In this document: piece by piece, positions 1 to 8,402 of the stretch
Layout of the letters: every line of letters starts with the position of its first letter
Position numbering within the stretch: the first letter of the stretch is position 1
Assembly: GCA_025462785.1 (NCBI GenBank)
Contig: JAOAPG010000130.1
Span: 1-42,061 of the forward strand
Reading direction: 5' to 3'
Origin: Acidobacteriaceae bacterium
GTDB taxonomy: Bacteria; Acidobacteriota; Terriglobia; Terriglobales; Acidobacteriaceae
Length of the DNA stretch: 42,061 bases
Position numbers and translations under genes: made by a program
The notes under the pieces: generated by a model
The model's input: the letters and a program-made list of their open reading frames with translations, nothing else
Databases searched by the model: none
Told to the model about the DNA's origin: nothing

Positions 1-1181
1 GCTTCCTGCGCAGCCGCTGAGAAGCTAGTGAAGTGCCGTGTCACTCCCACCAAGGATTCGGACGTAACATCGAAAGTGAACTGCGGGCCGAAATAGGATC
101 TCAGCACCTCGGCCCCCGCAGCACTGATCGCACTGTGGGCACCCGGATATGCAGGGTCTGGAGCCGTGTTCGTACTTAGCGGAAGCCACGTTGGATTAGG
201 TTCCGTACTAGGATTGCCGTCGGTGCCGGCCATTTCAACAGCAGTGACTGGCCGCCAGAATTGGTACGTGTACTTAGCGTCAAAGAAGGCGATCACCGTG
301 TCGGCAAGGCTGAGGTTCAGCAGTGCAAACAGACGAGCGCTTCGGGCCAAATTAAGGTGTTGTTTCAACGCTGCGGTCTGCGCAATCTCGTTCCAGAAGT
401 CCTGAATATTTCCATTCCAGAACATTCCAATTTGCGTCTGCTCCGGGGTACGAGTTGTGCTGTTGATGGATCCCAGACTTTTGACCTCATCAAAAACCTT
501 CGTGTACTCGTCGCTGGTCAACGCGGGCGGCGGGCCGGGACGAAATTCGTCCACACGCGCCAAGGCAAACGGCGTGACCTGCGGCCAGTGCGTGAAATCC
601 GCTGGTGCGAAATTGGGTGGTGTCAGTTGATAGCCGCCCGGCTGGTTTCCGGGCACAAACGGAGGCAGAGCGACGGCCGATCCGTCATTGCTTCGCAATA
701 ACAAGATCTGAGCCGCAACGGTTTGTCCTACTGCGATGCCATCCGCCTTATTCTGCCCATCCGCAATTTGCGCCAAGTCTTGCTGAAGCTCAGCGTCGAA
801 TGTCGGCTGAAAAGCTGTGTACAGCGCGACCAGCACATCATGGGCGGCTTGGTCTGCTGCAGCTGGTTGCGAAGCGTTCCGCGGCACGCCCCGGAGGCGG
901 ACAACGTACGGACTGAAGGTTCCGTCAATGTTGTTGATGGCGTCATAAGTGGCAGCATGCAGCATGGCGAAGTTGCGGGTTGAATGAATAGTTGCTGGTT
1001 GGGCGCCGGGAGTTCGTACGATTACTAGAAGAGTCTTGTTCCACTCGACGACTGGATTCACCGACTGAGGAGACGAAGCTCCTGGAGTAGCTTCGCCGTT
1101 CGGCGTGCCACTAGCGGACGAGGTGACCCAGGTCGAAAGACTGACGCATAGAAGTACTAGCATGATTAAACGTTTTGCCAT
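1..1181 (-). CDS. Vanadium-dependent haloperoxidase-like PAP2-superfamily secreted protein (3' end beyond window)
   Basis: Read from an ATG at 1181 preceded by GAGGA, this starts MAKRLIMLVLLCVSLSTW, a signal peptide, and runs open to the left edge, so the C-terminus is missing. A helix-rich body carries KYTYQFWRP, which fits the K-x6-RP phosphate/vanadate-binding motif, followed by YPGAHSA in the place of the family PSGH motif. The last motif (S-R-x5-H-x3-D) lies beyond the edge. The family contains periplasmic acid phosphatases and vanadium chloro/bromoperoxidases; the long N-terminal helical part and the motif spacing resemble the haloperoxidase branch. It is a tandem paralogue of the next gene, on the same strand. 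Halide oxidation versus phosphatase activity cannot be told from sequence alone. Confidence 0.85.
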   Translation of the reverse strand, partial: MAKRLIMLVLLCVSLSTWVTSSASGTPNGEATPGASSPQSVNPVVEWNKTLLVIVRTPGAQPATIHSTRNFAMLHAATYDAINNIDGTFSPYVVRLRGVPRNASQPAAADQAAHDVLVALYTAFQPTFDAELQQDLAQIADGQNKADGIAVGQTVAAQILLLRSNDGSAVALPPFVPGNQPGGYQLTPPNFAPADFTHWPQVTPFALARVDEFRPGPPPALTSDEYTKVFDEVKSLGSINSTTRTPEQTQIGMFWNGNIQDFWNEIAQTAALKQHLNLARSARLFALLNLSLADTVIAFFDAKYTYQFWRPVTAVEMAGTDGNPSTEPNPTWLPLSTNTAPDPAYPGAHSAISAAGAEVLRSYFGPQFTFDVTSESLVGVTRHFTSFSAAAQE

Positions 1182-1519
1182 TGAATTGTCCTCATTGTTT
1201 GGGGTAGGAGAGAATGGCAGAGCCGATTCATTTACAAACGGCAACGTTAGACACCCTCGCCATTGTAGAAAACTGAGGATTGGGGCAAATATTCCCGGGT
1301 CGACTTGGCATCGCAAAACAATCGTGAGAGGGGTGAACCCAATGACCTCGCGCACCCGGCATCGCAAAATACGTTAGAGACTCTGATGAGTAGTGCGGTG
1401 AAATACGCAATCAAACCAGAATTGCCGCACGAGGAGTGATTGGCCGGTGTACAGGCTTTTTCAAAAGAGGCGGGCAGAGGCGGCAAAAACCAAAGACTCG
1501 CCACCTCTGACATTCCGCT
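1182..1519. other. Intergenic stretch between the two haloperoxidase-like genes
   Basis: I see no convincing gene in these 338 bases. A 12-base direct repeat (GGCATCGCAAAA) occurs at 1307-1318 and 1358-1369, 51 bases apart, and an AGAGGCGG word occurs twice near 1467-1482. No clear hairpin terminator follows the upstream gene. The promoter for the first gene is presumably here, but no element stands out. Confidence 0.5.
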
Positions 1520-2764
1520 CTACTGCACAGGCCTGAAATAATTGGCCACCACGTTCTGTGCGACTTTATGGCCGAGCACAAATCCCTGTACCAACGAGTG
1601 ATGGTAGTGAAATCCAGCATAGATACGTGCGAATTCCACCTCGTTCTGCCACTCGCGAATGCTGTTAAAGTTGTGGGTTGTGCCGGTTACCGCGCTAGTA
1701 ACGGATATCCGCAAGTTTGGGCTTCCAAAATAAGCCTTAAGTATATCGGCCAATGCTCCGGTCAGGCAGGCGTGTGCTGCCGTGTATTCTGGATGCGAAG
1801 GCGTCGTGGCCAACGGTAACCAATTGGTATCAGCGACAGTATCAGGATTACCGTCGATATCGCCATTGCGAATCGCGGTCACTGGCCGCCAGAAGCTGAA
1901 GTGATATTTCGCGTTATAGCAACCGATTAAGCTGTCGGCCTCGGCTGCATACGCCATGCCAAACAATCTCGCTGTATCCGCAAGGCTCAGGTTCAGCTCA
2001 GTGGCTTTCGCGCGTAGCAACCGGCCGTATTGGGAGGTAGTGTGATCTGTCCAAAAGAGGCCAATCTCTTTTTGTTGTGGCGTCCTCACCGTGCTGTTCA
2101 AGGCTCCCAGCGTCTTCACCTGGTTATAATCGTTGGCCCAAGTGCTACTGAGCAGGTCGGGCGGTGGCTCGTCGGGAAGGAATCGCGCCGGATCATCAAA
2201 TGTGAAGGGCCGCATCTGCCCGACCCAGGGCGTTTGTGGGGCGATTGTGCCAGGCGTCAGGATCCATACCCCGGGGACTGGCGCTGGTGGGAAGCTGTAG
2301 GGCACGCTGGCTCCTCGACCATCGCCTGCGCGCAACGCGATCAAGGCGTTGGCTGAAGCCAGGCCTAAGCTCTGTCCGCTAACTTTCTCTGGACCGTTCG
2401 GGATAGCTCCCAGTGAGATGTTGTACTGGATAAAAAGAGACGAATATTGATCAGGTAACAAGTACAACAGTGTGCGATACGCAGCTTCAATAGCCGCCGC
2501 ATCGGCGGAAGCGCCTGCCGGGGCGGTGAGCGAGTATTTGTAAGGTTCGAAACGTCCATCGATGGCGTTGACCGCGTTGTACACGGCCAATTGCATGTAG
2601 GCGACGTAAATTCCCGCCCCACCCGCAGTTGCGGAGCCTGGTGCCGTGCTGCTGCGAGCTGCTGTGATTGCAATGGAGTTCCAGTCGGTCACGGCGTTCT
2701 GTGCAATCGCCCCTGGCGCAATCAGCAAGGTCGCGACGGCTACTAAGCGTTTGAGTCCGTTCAT
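1520..2764 (-). CDS. Vanadium-dependent haloperoxidase-like PAP2-superfamily secreted protein
   Basis: This 414-residue protein has an AGGAGG ribosome-binding site five bases before the ATG and a clear signal peptide ending near AIAQ (residue 22). Motifs appear in family order: KYHFSFWRP (K-x6-RP), HPEYTAAH in the PSGH position, and ARIYAGFHYHHS in the S-R-x5-H-x3-D position. This is close to the ARIYGG(I/F)HY form of bacterial vanadium haloperoxidase homologues. The conserved His of the third motif is the expected vanadate (or phospho-intermediate) ligand. It is probably periplasmic or secreted. It sits divergently from a winged-helix/TPR regulator and head-to-tail with a paralogue, suggesting local duplication. 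The family call is firm; the substrate is unknown. Confidence 0.9.
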   Translation of the reverse strand: MNGLKRLVAVATLLIAPGAIAQNAVTDWNSIAITAARSSTAPGSATAGGAGIYVAYMQLAVYNAVNAIDGRFEPYKYSLTAPAGASADAAAIEAAYRTLLYLLPDQYSSLFIQYNISLGAIPNGPEKVSGQSLGLASANALIALRAGDGRGASVPYSFPPAPVPGVWILTPGTIAPQTPWVGQMRPFTFDDPARFLPDEPPPDLLSSTWANDYNQVKTLGALNSTVRTPQQKEIGLFWTDHTTSQYGRLLRAKATELNLSLADTARLFGMAYAAEADSLIGCYNAKYHFSFWRPVTAIRNGDIDGNPDTVADTNWLPLATTPSHPEYTAAHACLTGALADILKAYFGSPNLRISVTSAVTGTTHNFNSIREWQNEVEFARIYAGFHYHHSLVQGFVLGHKVAQNVVANYFRPVQ

Positions 2765-2861
2765 TTTTCCTCCTCTTTTTGGCCGCTACTACGGTCCGGA
2801 CGATCTTCGGGTTTCATGCTTGGAGCATCAATCCTACTTCGCTCCTTTCCGCACCAAATTT

Positions 2862-2886
2862 GAATCAGAAGGTAAGCCCCTGATTC
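2862..2886. promoter_or_regulatory. Inverted repeat between divergent genes, possible operator
   Basis: GAATCAG (2862-2868) and CTGATTC (2880-2886) form a perfect 7-base inverted repeat with an 11-base spacer. It lies between the haloperoxidase-like gene and the divergent regulator. It could bind the adjacent winged-helix protein or another factor. The repeat is short and chance is possible. Confidence 0.25.
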
Positions 2887-2953
2887 CTCACAAGATAGGA
2901 GCGCACCTCCGAAAGGCGTGTTTGTGTGATAGGCTTCGCTTCCGGAGATCTCT

Positions 2954-4903
2954 ATGCCCCCGGACGAAACGCAGGCTCACGCAGTCCGCCGCTTCGGCGC
3001 GTTTGAGATAGATCTTCGATCGGGAGAACTGCGCAAAAGCGGGATGCGGCTGCGGATTTCGGGTCAGCCCTTTCAAATCTTGGCCGTCCTGGTCGAACGT
3101 CCCGGCGAGGTGGTCACGCGTGAAGAGTTGCATTCCAAGCTGTGGCCGTCCGATACCTTCGTCGATTTTGATCACGGGCTGAATAACGCAGTCGCCCGGA
3201 TTCGCGAGGTACTGGATGATTCCTCGGATACACCGCGATACGTGGAGACCATTCCACGGCGTGGTTATCGCTTCATAGCGGCGCTGGCCTATGTTCGGCC
3301 GGCTACTGTCACTCCGTCGGCCTCAGAGTCGAAAGTCAGCTCTGCGCACGAGATTACGCGTCCGGGTGCTTCGGACCCTTCAGTTCTACCTACTGACAGA
3401 AGATTCTCTTCTACCCGACTGAGGGTCTTGCTCGGGGGAGTAACCGTACTCATACTGTTCACCCTCGCTTTAGTGCTGAACCGCGGCGGTGGCGCCAAGG
3501 GCACGATGGACCCAGCCATCAAATCCCTGGTGGTATTGCCTCTGAAAAACCTGTCGGGCGACGCAACGCAAGAATACCTTGCTGACGGAATGACGGAGGC
3601 TCTCATTGGACGCCTCTCCAGGATCCACGATCTGCGCGTCATTTCCCGCACGTCGGTGATGGTTTTCAAAGACACACGCATGTCCGCGCCGGAAATCGCT
3701 GAAAGGCTGCGCATCGACGCCATTGTCGAAGGTTCTGTAATACGCGAGGGCAGCCGGGTTCGCGTCACTGTTCAACTGATTCGCGGCGCGACCGACGAGC
3801 ACATTTGGGCAGAAGAATACGAGCAAGAATATCGAAGCATTCTTACCTTACAGGAAGAGGTGACTCGGACAATCGTCCAGCAAATTAAGATCAGGCTCAC
3901 ACCCCAAGAGCAAGTGGGCCTGTCAGGCGCGCGTGCGGTCGATCCCCAGGTCCATGAGAACTACCTCAAGGGCCGCTACTATTTCAATCAGCGCACGGAA
4001 GACTCGCTGAACAGAAGCATCGCGTACTTCCAACAAGCAATCACCGGAGACCCGAGCTATGCCTTGGCTTATTGCGGCTTGGCTGACGCGTACGCGCTGC
4101 TCGGGTTTCGCGGTGGTGTTCCCTCAAAACATGCACTGTTCGAAGCGAAGACAGCAGCGCTAAAAGCGATCGAACTGGATGACACTCTCGCCGAACCTCA
4201 CGCATCTCTCGCATTCATCGCCGAGACTCATGAGTGGGATTGGGCAACCGCCGAGCGGGAATACAGGCGCGCGCTGGAACTCAATCCGGGTGATGCCCGG
4301 GCTCGCCACTGGTATGCCGGTTATCTGATGTATGTAGGGCGGTTTGAGGAGGGGATTGCTGAAGCCAAGCGTGCTCGGGACCTCGATCCGCTGTCGTTGC
4401 CGGTCAACAATGCCCTGGCGGGCAGGTTGCTCGTAGCGGGCCGGGTCGACGAGGCTCTGAAGCAATTGCAGGAAACTTTGGAAATGGATCCCCATTTTGC
4501 GCCAGGCCACCAGACCCTTGGCTGGGCATACCTTAATAAGGGAAAGCACGAGGAGGCGATTCAAGAGTTTCAAGAGGCGCTACAACTCTCCGGCACCGAC
4601 GATACCGACCTCATGCTGGACCTTGGTTTCGCCTATGCTGCAGTTGGCAACCGAGAAGAGGCGCGCAGGATACTCGCCAAACTGAAGAACCTACACGACC
4701 GTGGGCTTGTACCATCCGGTTCAATCGGGATTCTCTATGGCGCCTTGGGCGAGTTGAACGAGGCTTTCGCCTGGCTGGAAAAGGCTTATGAGGAGCGTGA
4801 CCCTGAACTTACGTATCTCAAAGTGCCGGGCCGAAGGTTCGAGCCCCTGCGTCACGATCCGCGATTTCAAGACCTAGTGCACCGTGTCGGGTTACCAGAC
4901 TAA
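2954..4903 (+). CDS. CadC-like membrane regulator: winged helix, TM segment, TolB-like domain, TPR repeats
   Basis: The 649-residue protein starts with an OmpR/CadC-type winged-helix DNA-binding domain (residues about 13-110, with REELHSKLW and the wing IPRRGYRF). A basic linker and one transmembrane helix follow (about 157-175, LLGGVTVLILFTLALVL). Next come a TolB-N-like domain (about 190-320, VVLPLKNLSGD...YLADGMTEAL) and several TPR units (about 335-620). This architecture is very common in Acidobacteriota and is thought to link a periplasmic signal to transcription without a kinase. GGAG lies about 7 bases before the ATG. It is divergent from the haloperoxidase-like genes, so local control is plausible but not shown. 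The C-terminus ends in the usual PLRHDPRFQDLVHRVGLPD-type tail, so it is full length. Confidence 0.9.
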   Translation: MPPDETQAHAVRRFGAFEIDLRSGELRKSGMRLRISGQPFQILAVLVERPGEVVTREELHSKLWPSDTFVDFDHGLNNAVARIREVLDDSSDTPRYVETIPRRGYRFIAALAYVRPATVTPSASESKVSSAHEITRPGASDPSVLPTDRRFSSTRLRVLLGGVTVLILFTLALVLNRGGGAKGTMDPAIKSLVVLPLKNLSGDATQEYLADGMTEALIGRLSRIHDLRVISRTSVMVFKDTRMSAPEIAERLRIDAIVEGSVIREGSRVRVTVQLIRGATDEHIWAEEYEQEYRSILTLQEEVTRTIVQQIKIRLTPQEQVGLSGARAVDPQVHENYLKGRYYFNQRTEDSLNRSIAYFQQAITGDPSYALAYCGLADAYALLGFRGGVPSKHALFEAKTAALKAIELDDTLAEPHASLAFIAETHEWDWATAEREYRRALELNPGDARARHWYAGYLMYVGRFEEGIAEAKRARDLDPLSLPVNNALAGRLLVAGRVDEALKQLQETLEMDPHFAPGHQTLGWAYLNKGKHEEAIQEFQEALQLSGTDDTDLMLDLGFAYAAVGNREEARRILAKLKNLHDRGLVPSGSIGILYGALGELNEAFAWLEKAYEERDPELTYLKVPGRRFEPLRHDPRFQDLVHRVGLPD

Positions 4904-4920
4904 AGGGCTCCTCTCCGTGC

Positions 4921-5115
4921 TATGTTCCGGCTGGCGCGTTTAGTTCTTACTTGGGACTCGGCGATGACGAACAGGCATTTGCCTGGTTTGAGCGAGCCTA
5001 CCAGGAGCAGTCAAACATTCTGCAATTCGTTAAAGTGCATCCTTATCGTTAATCCCGTTCGCGACGAGCCCCGTTTTGTGGAACTTGGTACACGGCGTCG
5101 GGCTCGACTAATATT
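4921..5115 (+). pseudogene. Remnant C-terminus of a second TPR regulator
   Basis: Directly after the intact regulator, the frame starting at 4921 reads YVPAGAFSSYLGLGDDEQAF, then AWFERAYQEQSNILQFVKVH, then PYR and a stop at 5050. In another frame the next bases read NPVRDEPRFVELG. These match, in order, the last TPR and the PLRxDPRFxxLVxRVGL tail that ends regulators of this family, including the intact neighbour. A frameshift and a stop therefore interrupt a homologous tail with no upstream domain attached. It is best read as the leftover of a duplicated or recombined regulator gene. Confidence 0.7.
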
Positions 5116-5432
5116 GTTAGCCCCACGTGTTCTGGATCGTCGGTGCCACACTCGCGAACCCAGGCCTTCTCTTCTTTGCGATCTCAGCTGCTTGGCCTCG
5201 AAGGCGATTCCAGTCGCCCAAGCTCAGGTCGAAAGCGTCCGCAATTTGTAGAAATAAACTGGCGGAGTGCTTGACTACTGGTATTACAGTTAGGCTCTTG
5301 CGAGTTATCGGCAAATCGGAATGTCGACGATTGATTCGCCACCGATTTTCTCGAATCCGGAACTCCCGCTAATAGCTTGTGTACGGCTGGCGACATGTCT
5401 TTTCTCTTTCGTTCAGCATCATATGCAGTGTC
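5116..5432. other. Intergenic stretch before the methyltransferase
   Basis: No supported gene, RNA or terminator is seen in these roughly 317 bases. A GTG at 5379 is in frame with the downstream methyltransferase and could be an alternative start, but the residues it would add are unlike the family. Confidence 0.4.
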
Positions 5433-6164
5433 GTGACAGAGTATGACAAATTTGCCGAAGTCTATGAACGACATTTCGCCCAAGAGTTCAAACAGCGCGT
5501 ACTTCCAGTGTTGCAGAAAATCCTGCTGAATTCTCTTGCTCCTCCGGCTGAGATTCTTGAGCTCTGCTGCGGCCCCGGCCTCCTCACTCAGGACCTCGTG
5601 GAGCGTGGCTATAAGCTCACCGGTATTGACATCTCTGGACCGATGTTGCGACGGGCCCGGAGCAATGCACCCAAAGCGACGTTCCTCCAAGAAGATGTGC
5701 GACGTTTCCAGCAGCCCCGAGTTTTTGACGCTGCCGTGTGCCTTTTTAACAGCTTTGCCCACTTGTTCTCCGCCGAAGATTTGGTAGCCGCATTTCAGCG
5801 GGTGAATGTTGCTCTCAAACGGGATGCAGTATTTCTTTTCGATCTGAGCACGGAATATGCCTACCGCACAAAATGGCACGGCTCGTTCTCTATGAGTGAG
5901 CCGGACACAGTCTGGATTCTTTCTCCTTCCTATGACTCCAGAGAACGTATAGCAACCAACCACATTACTTTGTTCGAAGCCACTAATTCTTCTTTGTGGA
6001 CGCGCACGGATTTCGACATATACCAATGTTGCCATTCGGAGCAGGAGATCCTGGCGGCCTTAACACACACCGGCTTTGGAGCTGTACAGGTCTTCGATGC
6101 GGAGCGAGACCTCGATATGGTCGATGAAGCTGGGAGAAGTTTTTTTTGTGCGATCCGTAGCTGA
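5433..6164 (+). CDS. Class I SAM-dependent methyltransferase
   Basis: The protein (about 243 residues) begins VTEYDKFAEVYERHF from a GTG at 5433; no good ribosome-binding site is seen. The SAM-binding fold is clear: motif I ILELCCGPGLLT, an acidic end of beta-2 in LTGIDIS, and FLQEDVRRF then FDAAVCLFNSFAHL for motifs II/III. The C-terminal half (WHGSFS...FDIYQCCHSEQEI) resembles the Methyltransf_25-like enzymes annotated as small-molecule methyltransferases. An in-frame GTG at 5379 would add 18 residues. Neighbours are unrelated and give no hint of the substrate. An antisense open frame over the same bases is a shadow. Confidence 0.8.
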   Translation: MTEYDKFAEVYERHFAQEFKQRVLPVLQKILLNSLAPPAEILELCCGPGLLTQDLVERGYKLTGIDISGPMLRRARSNAPKATFLQEDVRRFQQPRVFDAAVCLFNSFAHLFSAEDLVAAFQRVNVALKRDAVFLFDLSTEYAYRTKWHGSFSMSEPDTVWILSPSYDSRERIATNHITLFEATNSSLWTRTDFDIYQCCHSEQEILAALTHTGFGAVQVFDAERDLDMVDEAGRSFFCAIRS

Positions 6165-6363
6165 GCAATTCGAACCTGCGCCCCATTGCATGCACTGCGT
6201 AAACGTCACGTTGCCACGTCAAATCCGGCGGCCTCATCGGATCGGGGTGCTACGATCGACGGAGCGGATTTTGATAGTCGCACAGTTCCCCCGGCCAGAA
6301 CTCCGGCATCTTTGCACCGCGACGCGGCGTCGGGTTCCCGGTTTGTATATATTGAGGGCGAGC

Positions 6364-6369
6364 TATAAT
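6364..6369 (+). promoter_or_regulatory. Candidate -10 element before the small zinc-ribbon gene
   Basis: A perfect TATAAT lies 45 bases before the GTG start in an AT-rich patch that contrasts with its surroundings. The best upstream partner (TTGTAT near 6343) is a weak -35 with a short spacer of about 15. A second TATAAA occurs near 6379. Confidence 0.35.
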
Positions 6370-6413
6370 TTGATCGCTATAAAATATAAGCGTCATATCA
6401 TGGAGACTGAATA

Positions 6414-6632
6414 GTGTTTCCCGTCAAAATATGCACCATCTGCTCGGAAGAGTTCGAGTTGAAGCCCGATAAACCTGGTTACGCTAACCGCTGTCCAGAG
6501 TGCAGCACCCCCGAACAAACGGACGCCATAACCAAGCGCCGCATGGACGCCGACGAACGCAAGACTGTAACTGAAGCGAATGAAGCCCGGAGACAAGCGA
6601 TCCGGGACCTCCTTTACCGTAAAGATCGGTGA
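6414..6632 (+). CDS. Small zinc-ribbon protein
   Basis: The 72-residue protein starts at GTG 6414, with GGAGA seven bases upstream. Its first half carries two CxxC knuckles, CTIC (residues 7-10) and CPEC (27-30), about 16 residues apart: a typical zinc ribbon. The second half is a charged helix (RRMDADERKTVTEANEARRQ) ending in basic residues. It may bind nucleic acid or a protein partner. I do not recognise a named family, although short zinc ribbons with a charged tail are frequent as conserved hypotheticals. It stands alone between a methyltransferase and a convergent gene. Confidence 0.75.
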   Translation: MFPVKICTICSEEFELKPDKPGYANRCPECSTPEQTDAITKRRMDADERKTVTEANEARRQAIRDLLYRKDR

Positions 6633-6941
6633 TCGCTTTCCGAAGCAAACCCTGCTGGTGCTATCAAACGGTGGTCCTGTGCAGTGAATAGATGCATAAA
6701 ATCTGATTATGCCTTTGTCTTTTCGGCTGTTCGCCGAGACCCCCTAACCAACTTTCTCCAGCAGGTAAGCGAGTACGCACCTGTTGAACGCTGACCCAAT
6801 CTCTTGAAACGCTGAACCGTCGTTGGTGCGTCGCACAACGATTCGTGATTTGCTGTTCGAAACTTGGGATCACTCTGCGATAGCCGAGGGACGCCTCACG
6901 AAGAAGCGGCGAGCTTACTTATGTTTTTCTCGGCGTACGCG
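6633..6941. other. Intergenic stretch between convergent genes
   Basis: No gene is supported in these 309 bases. CCTGCTGG near 6650 and CCAGCAGG near 6757 form an 8-base inverted repeat about 100 bases apart. AACGCTGA occurs twice near 6787 and 6810. No T-run follows a hairpin, so no terminator is called. Confidence 0.4.
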
Positions 6942-7979
6942 TCAATTTGATTTTTTGGCTTTGTGCGTAATTCCCCGCAAGAGGAACTCCTGTGCGAGGT
7001 CGGCGAGCCCACGCTCGCCGGTGTTAATGAGGGCATTCCCAAACACCCTCCCTGCGCCGCGATCCGACGGCGGATAGTAGGCCATCGAGATCGAAGCCGC
7101 AGCTAAATCGCCACCGATTGTCGAGTAGTTTGGCTGCATCCGTCCGTTGTCTCCGCGACAAATAAATGTGCTGGAGATTGCGTGCCAAGCGCGAGACTTC
7201 TTTGTGCCGGTACCCTGATAGAAGTAACGCGGGTCCTGATGCAGAAGTGATGGCAGGATGGCGCCGCCGATCATAATATCGCTAAAGCCATCGGCATAAC
7301 TAGCGCCCAAACGTTTGGCGTAACCCTCCGCACCCTGGCCGTAGTTGGGGGTGTCTCCTGCTTGGTCGATGCCGGCAATTAAGGCTACTCCGATGATAGT
7401 AACCGGATCAAACGCGACCTTGGTGGCGAGTTTGAATTTCAGCTTGGGCGTGAGCGGCACGGCGTTGTGATCATAGACGACGTAAAAATTCGGGATGATG
7501 CCAAAAATGCGCTGTTGCTCCTCGACTTTAACCTGCTCGGTGGCGATCTCCTCGAGGGAAGCAGGCTTAGCAGCAACACTTACTATGGTACGCGCCTCTG
7601 CGATAGAGAGCTTGCTGGCCTTTAGGATTACGTACTGGCCTGGGTTGAGAATGACCGGGGCGGAGGTCCAGTTTGCAAATCCCTTGGCGCTGACGGTAAC
7701 GTGATAAGCACTTCCTGGTTGGAGATCCTTAAATTGAAAGAAACCGTTGTCATTCGTCACGGACATGTAGGGGTTTTTGAGGACGGTACCTTGAAGAACC
7801 ACAGTGGCGCCGACAACAACGGCGTCGTTCACATCCGTTACAGTACCGACGATAGTTGCTGCGTTGGGCTTGGGCGCGTCAGGCAACAGAGTCAGTTTCT
7901 CCTGCGCCTTGGAACTCATGGATCCGTAAAGACAGACCAGAACTGTGTAGATCAGGAGTACTAAGACGCGCCACTTCAT
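6942..7979 (-). CDS. Secreted protein with carboxypeptidase-regulatory-like domain
   Basis: The 345-residue protein starts at ATG 7979 after a strong AGGAGG. A signal peptide (MKWRVLVLLIYTVLVCLYGS) is followed by one CarboxypepD_reg-type beta-sandwich (about residues 42-115: GTVTDVNDAVVVGATVVLQG, NDNGFFQFKDLQPG). In Acidobacteriota this fold precedes TonB-dependent receptors and other surface proteins. The remaining 200 residues have hydrophobic stretches (VTIIGVALIAGI) and a conserved-looking SLLHQDPRYFYQGTG segment. I recall such a segment from acidobacterial secreted proteins, but I cannot assign a function. No TonB barrel is present. It is probably envelope-located. Confidence 0.75.
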   Translation of the reverse strand: MKWRVLVLLIYTVLVCLYGSMSSKAQEKLTLLPDAPKPNAATIVGTVTDVNDAVVVGATVVLQGTVLKNPYMSVTNDNGFFQFKDLQPGSAYHVTVSAKGFANWTSAPVILNPGQYVILKASKLSIAEARTIVSVAAKPASLEEIATEQVKVEEQQRIFGIIPNFYVVYDHNAVPLTPKLKFKLATKVAFDPVTIIGVALIAGIDQAGDTPNYGQGAEGYAKRLGASYADGFSDIMIGGAILPSLLHQDPRYFYQGTGTKKSRAWHAISSTFICRGDNGRMQPNYSTIGGDLAAASISMAYYPPSDRGAGRVFGNALINTGERGLADLAQEFLLRGITHKAKKSN

Positions 7980-8402
7980 TGCGGGTCCTCCTTGGTGAAT
8001 TGATGACAGAAGCCGTTGATGTGACTCTCCTTAAACAGATTGAGTTAAAGCAAACCGCAGGCCAAGCGAGATGCTAAGGAAACACCTCGTAAATCGCTGG
8101 CTCTAATGAAGAGCAAAAGCCCAGGCGGGGAACATGTCTGGACGTGTCGAAGGCAAGCTCGACACTTGTCACCGGTTGGTCACACAGGGTAAGGCTCTCG
8201 CAGAGTTGATGAGTGAAGGAGCAAAGTTTCGTTGCAGCGGCGGGGCAACTGAAACGCCTGTCGTAAGGGGCGGGAATTCGCGGGGTCTTTTAGACCTAGA
8301 TCTGGCTGGTAGCAGAAAACGCCGACTTCACGGTATGAACAACTGTGGAAAGAGGAGTAGTCGGGCTGAGTACAAACGGCATCCTAGCATCGAGACCTTC
8401 GA
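7980..8402. other. Divergent intergenic region
   Basis: These 423 bases separate two divergent genes and should hold both promoters. A 7-base perfect hairpin (GTGTCGA 8144-8150, TCGACAC 8159-8165, loop 8) has no T-run. I see no convincing -35/-10 pair and no small gene. Confidence 0.4.

Noticed and set aside
261-701. 146-residue plus-strand frame at the left end
   Set aside because: It is antisense to the first haloperoxidase-like gene, whose signal peptide and motifs are clear.
5184-6035. 283-residue open frame on the minus strand opposite the methyltransferase
   Set aside because: It is antisense to a clear SAM methyltransferase, has no family resemblance and no ribosome-binding site.
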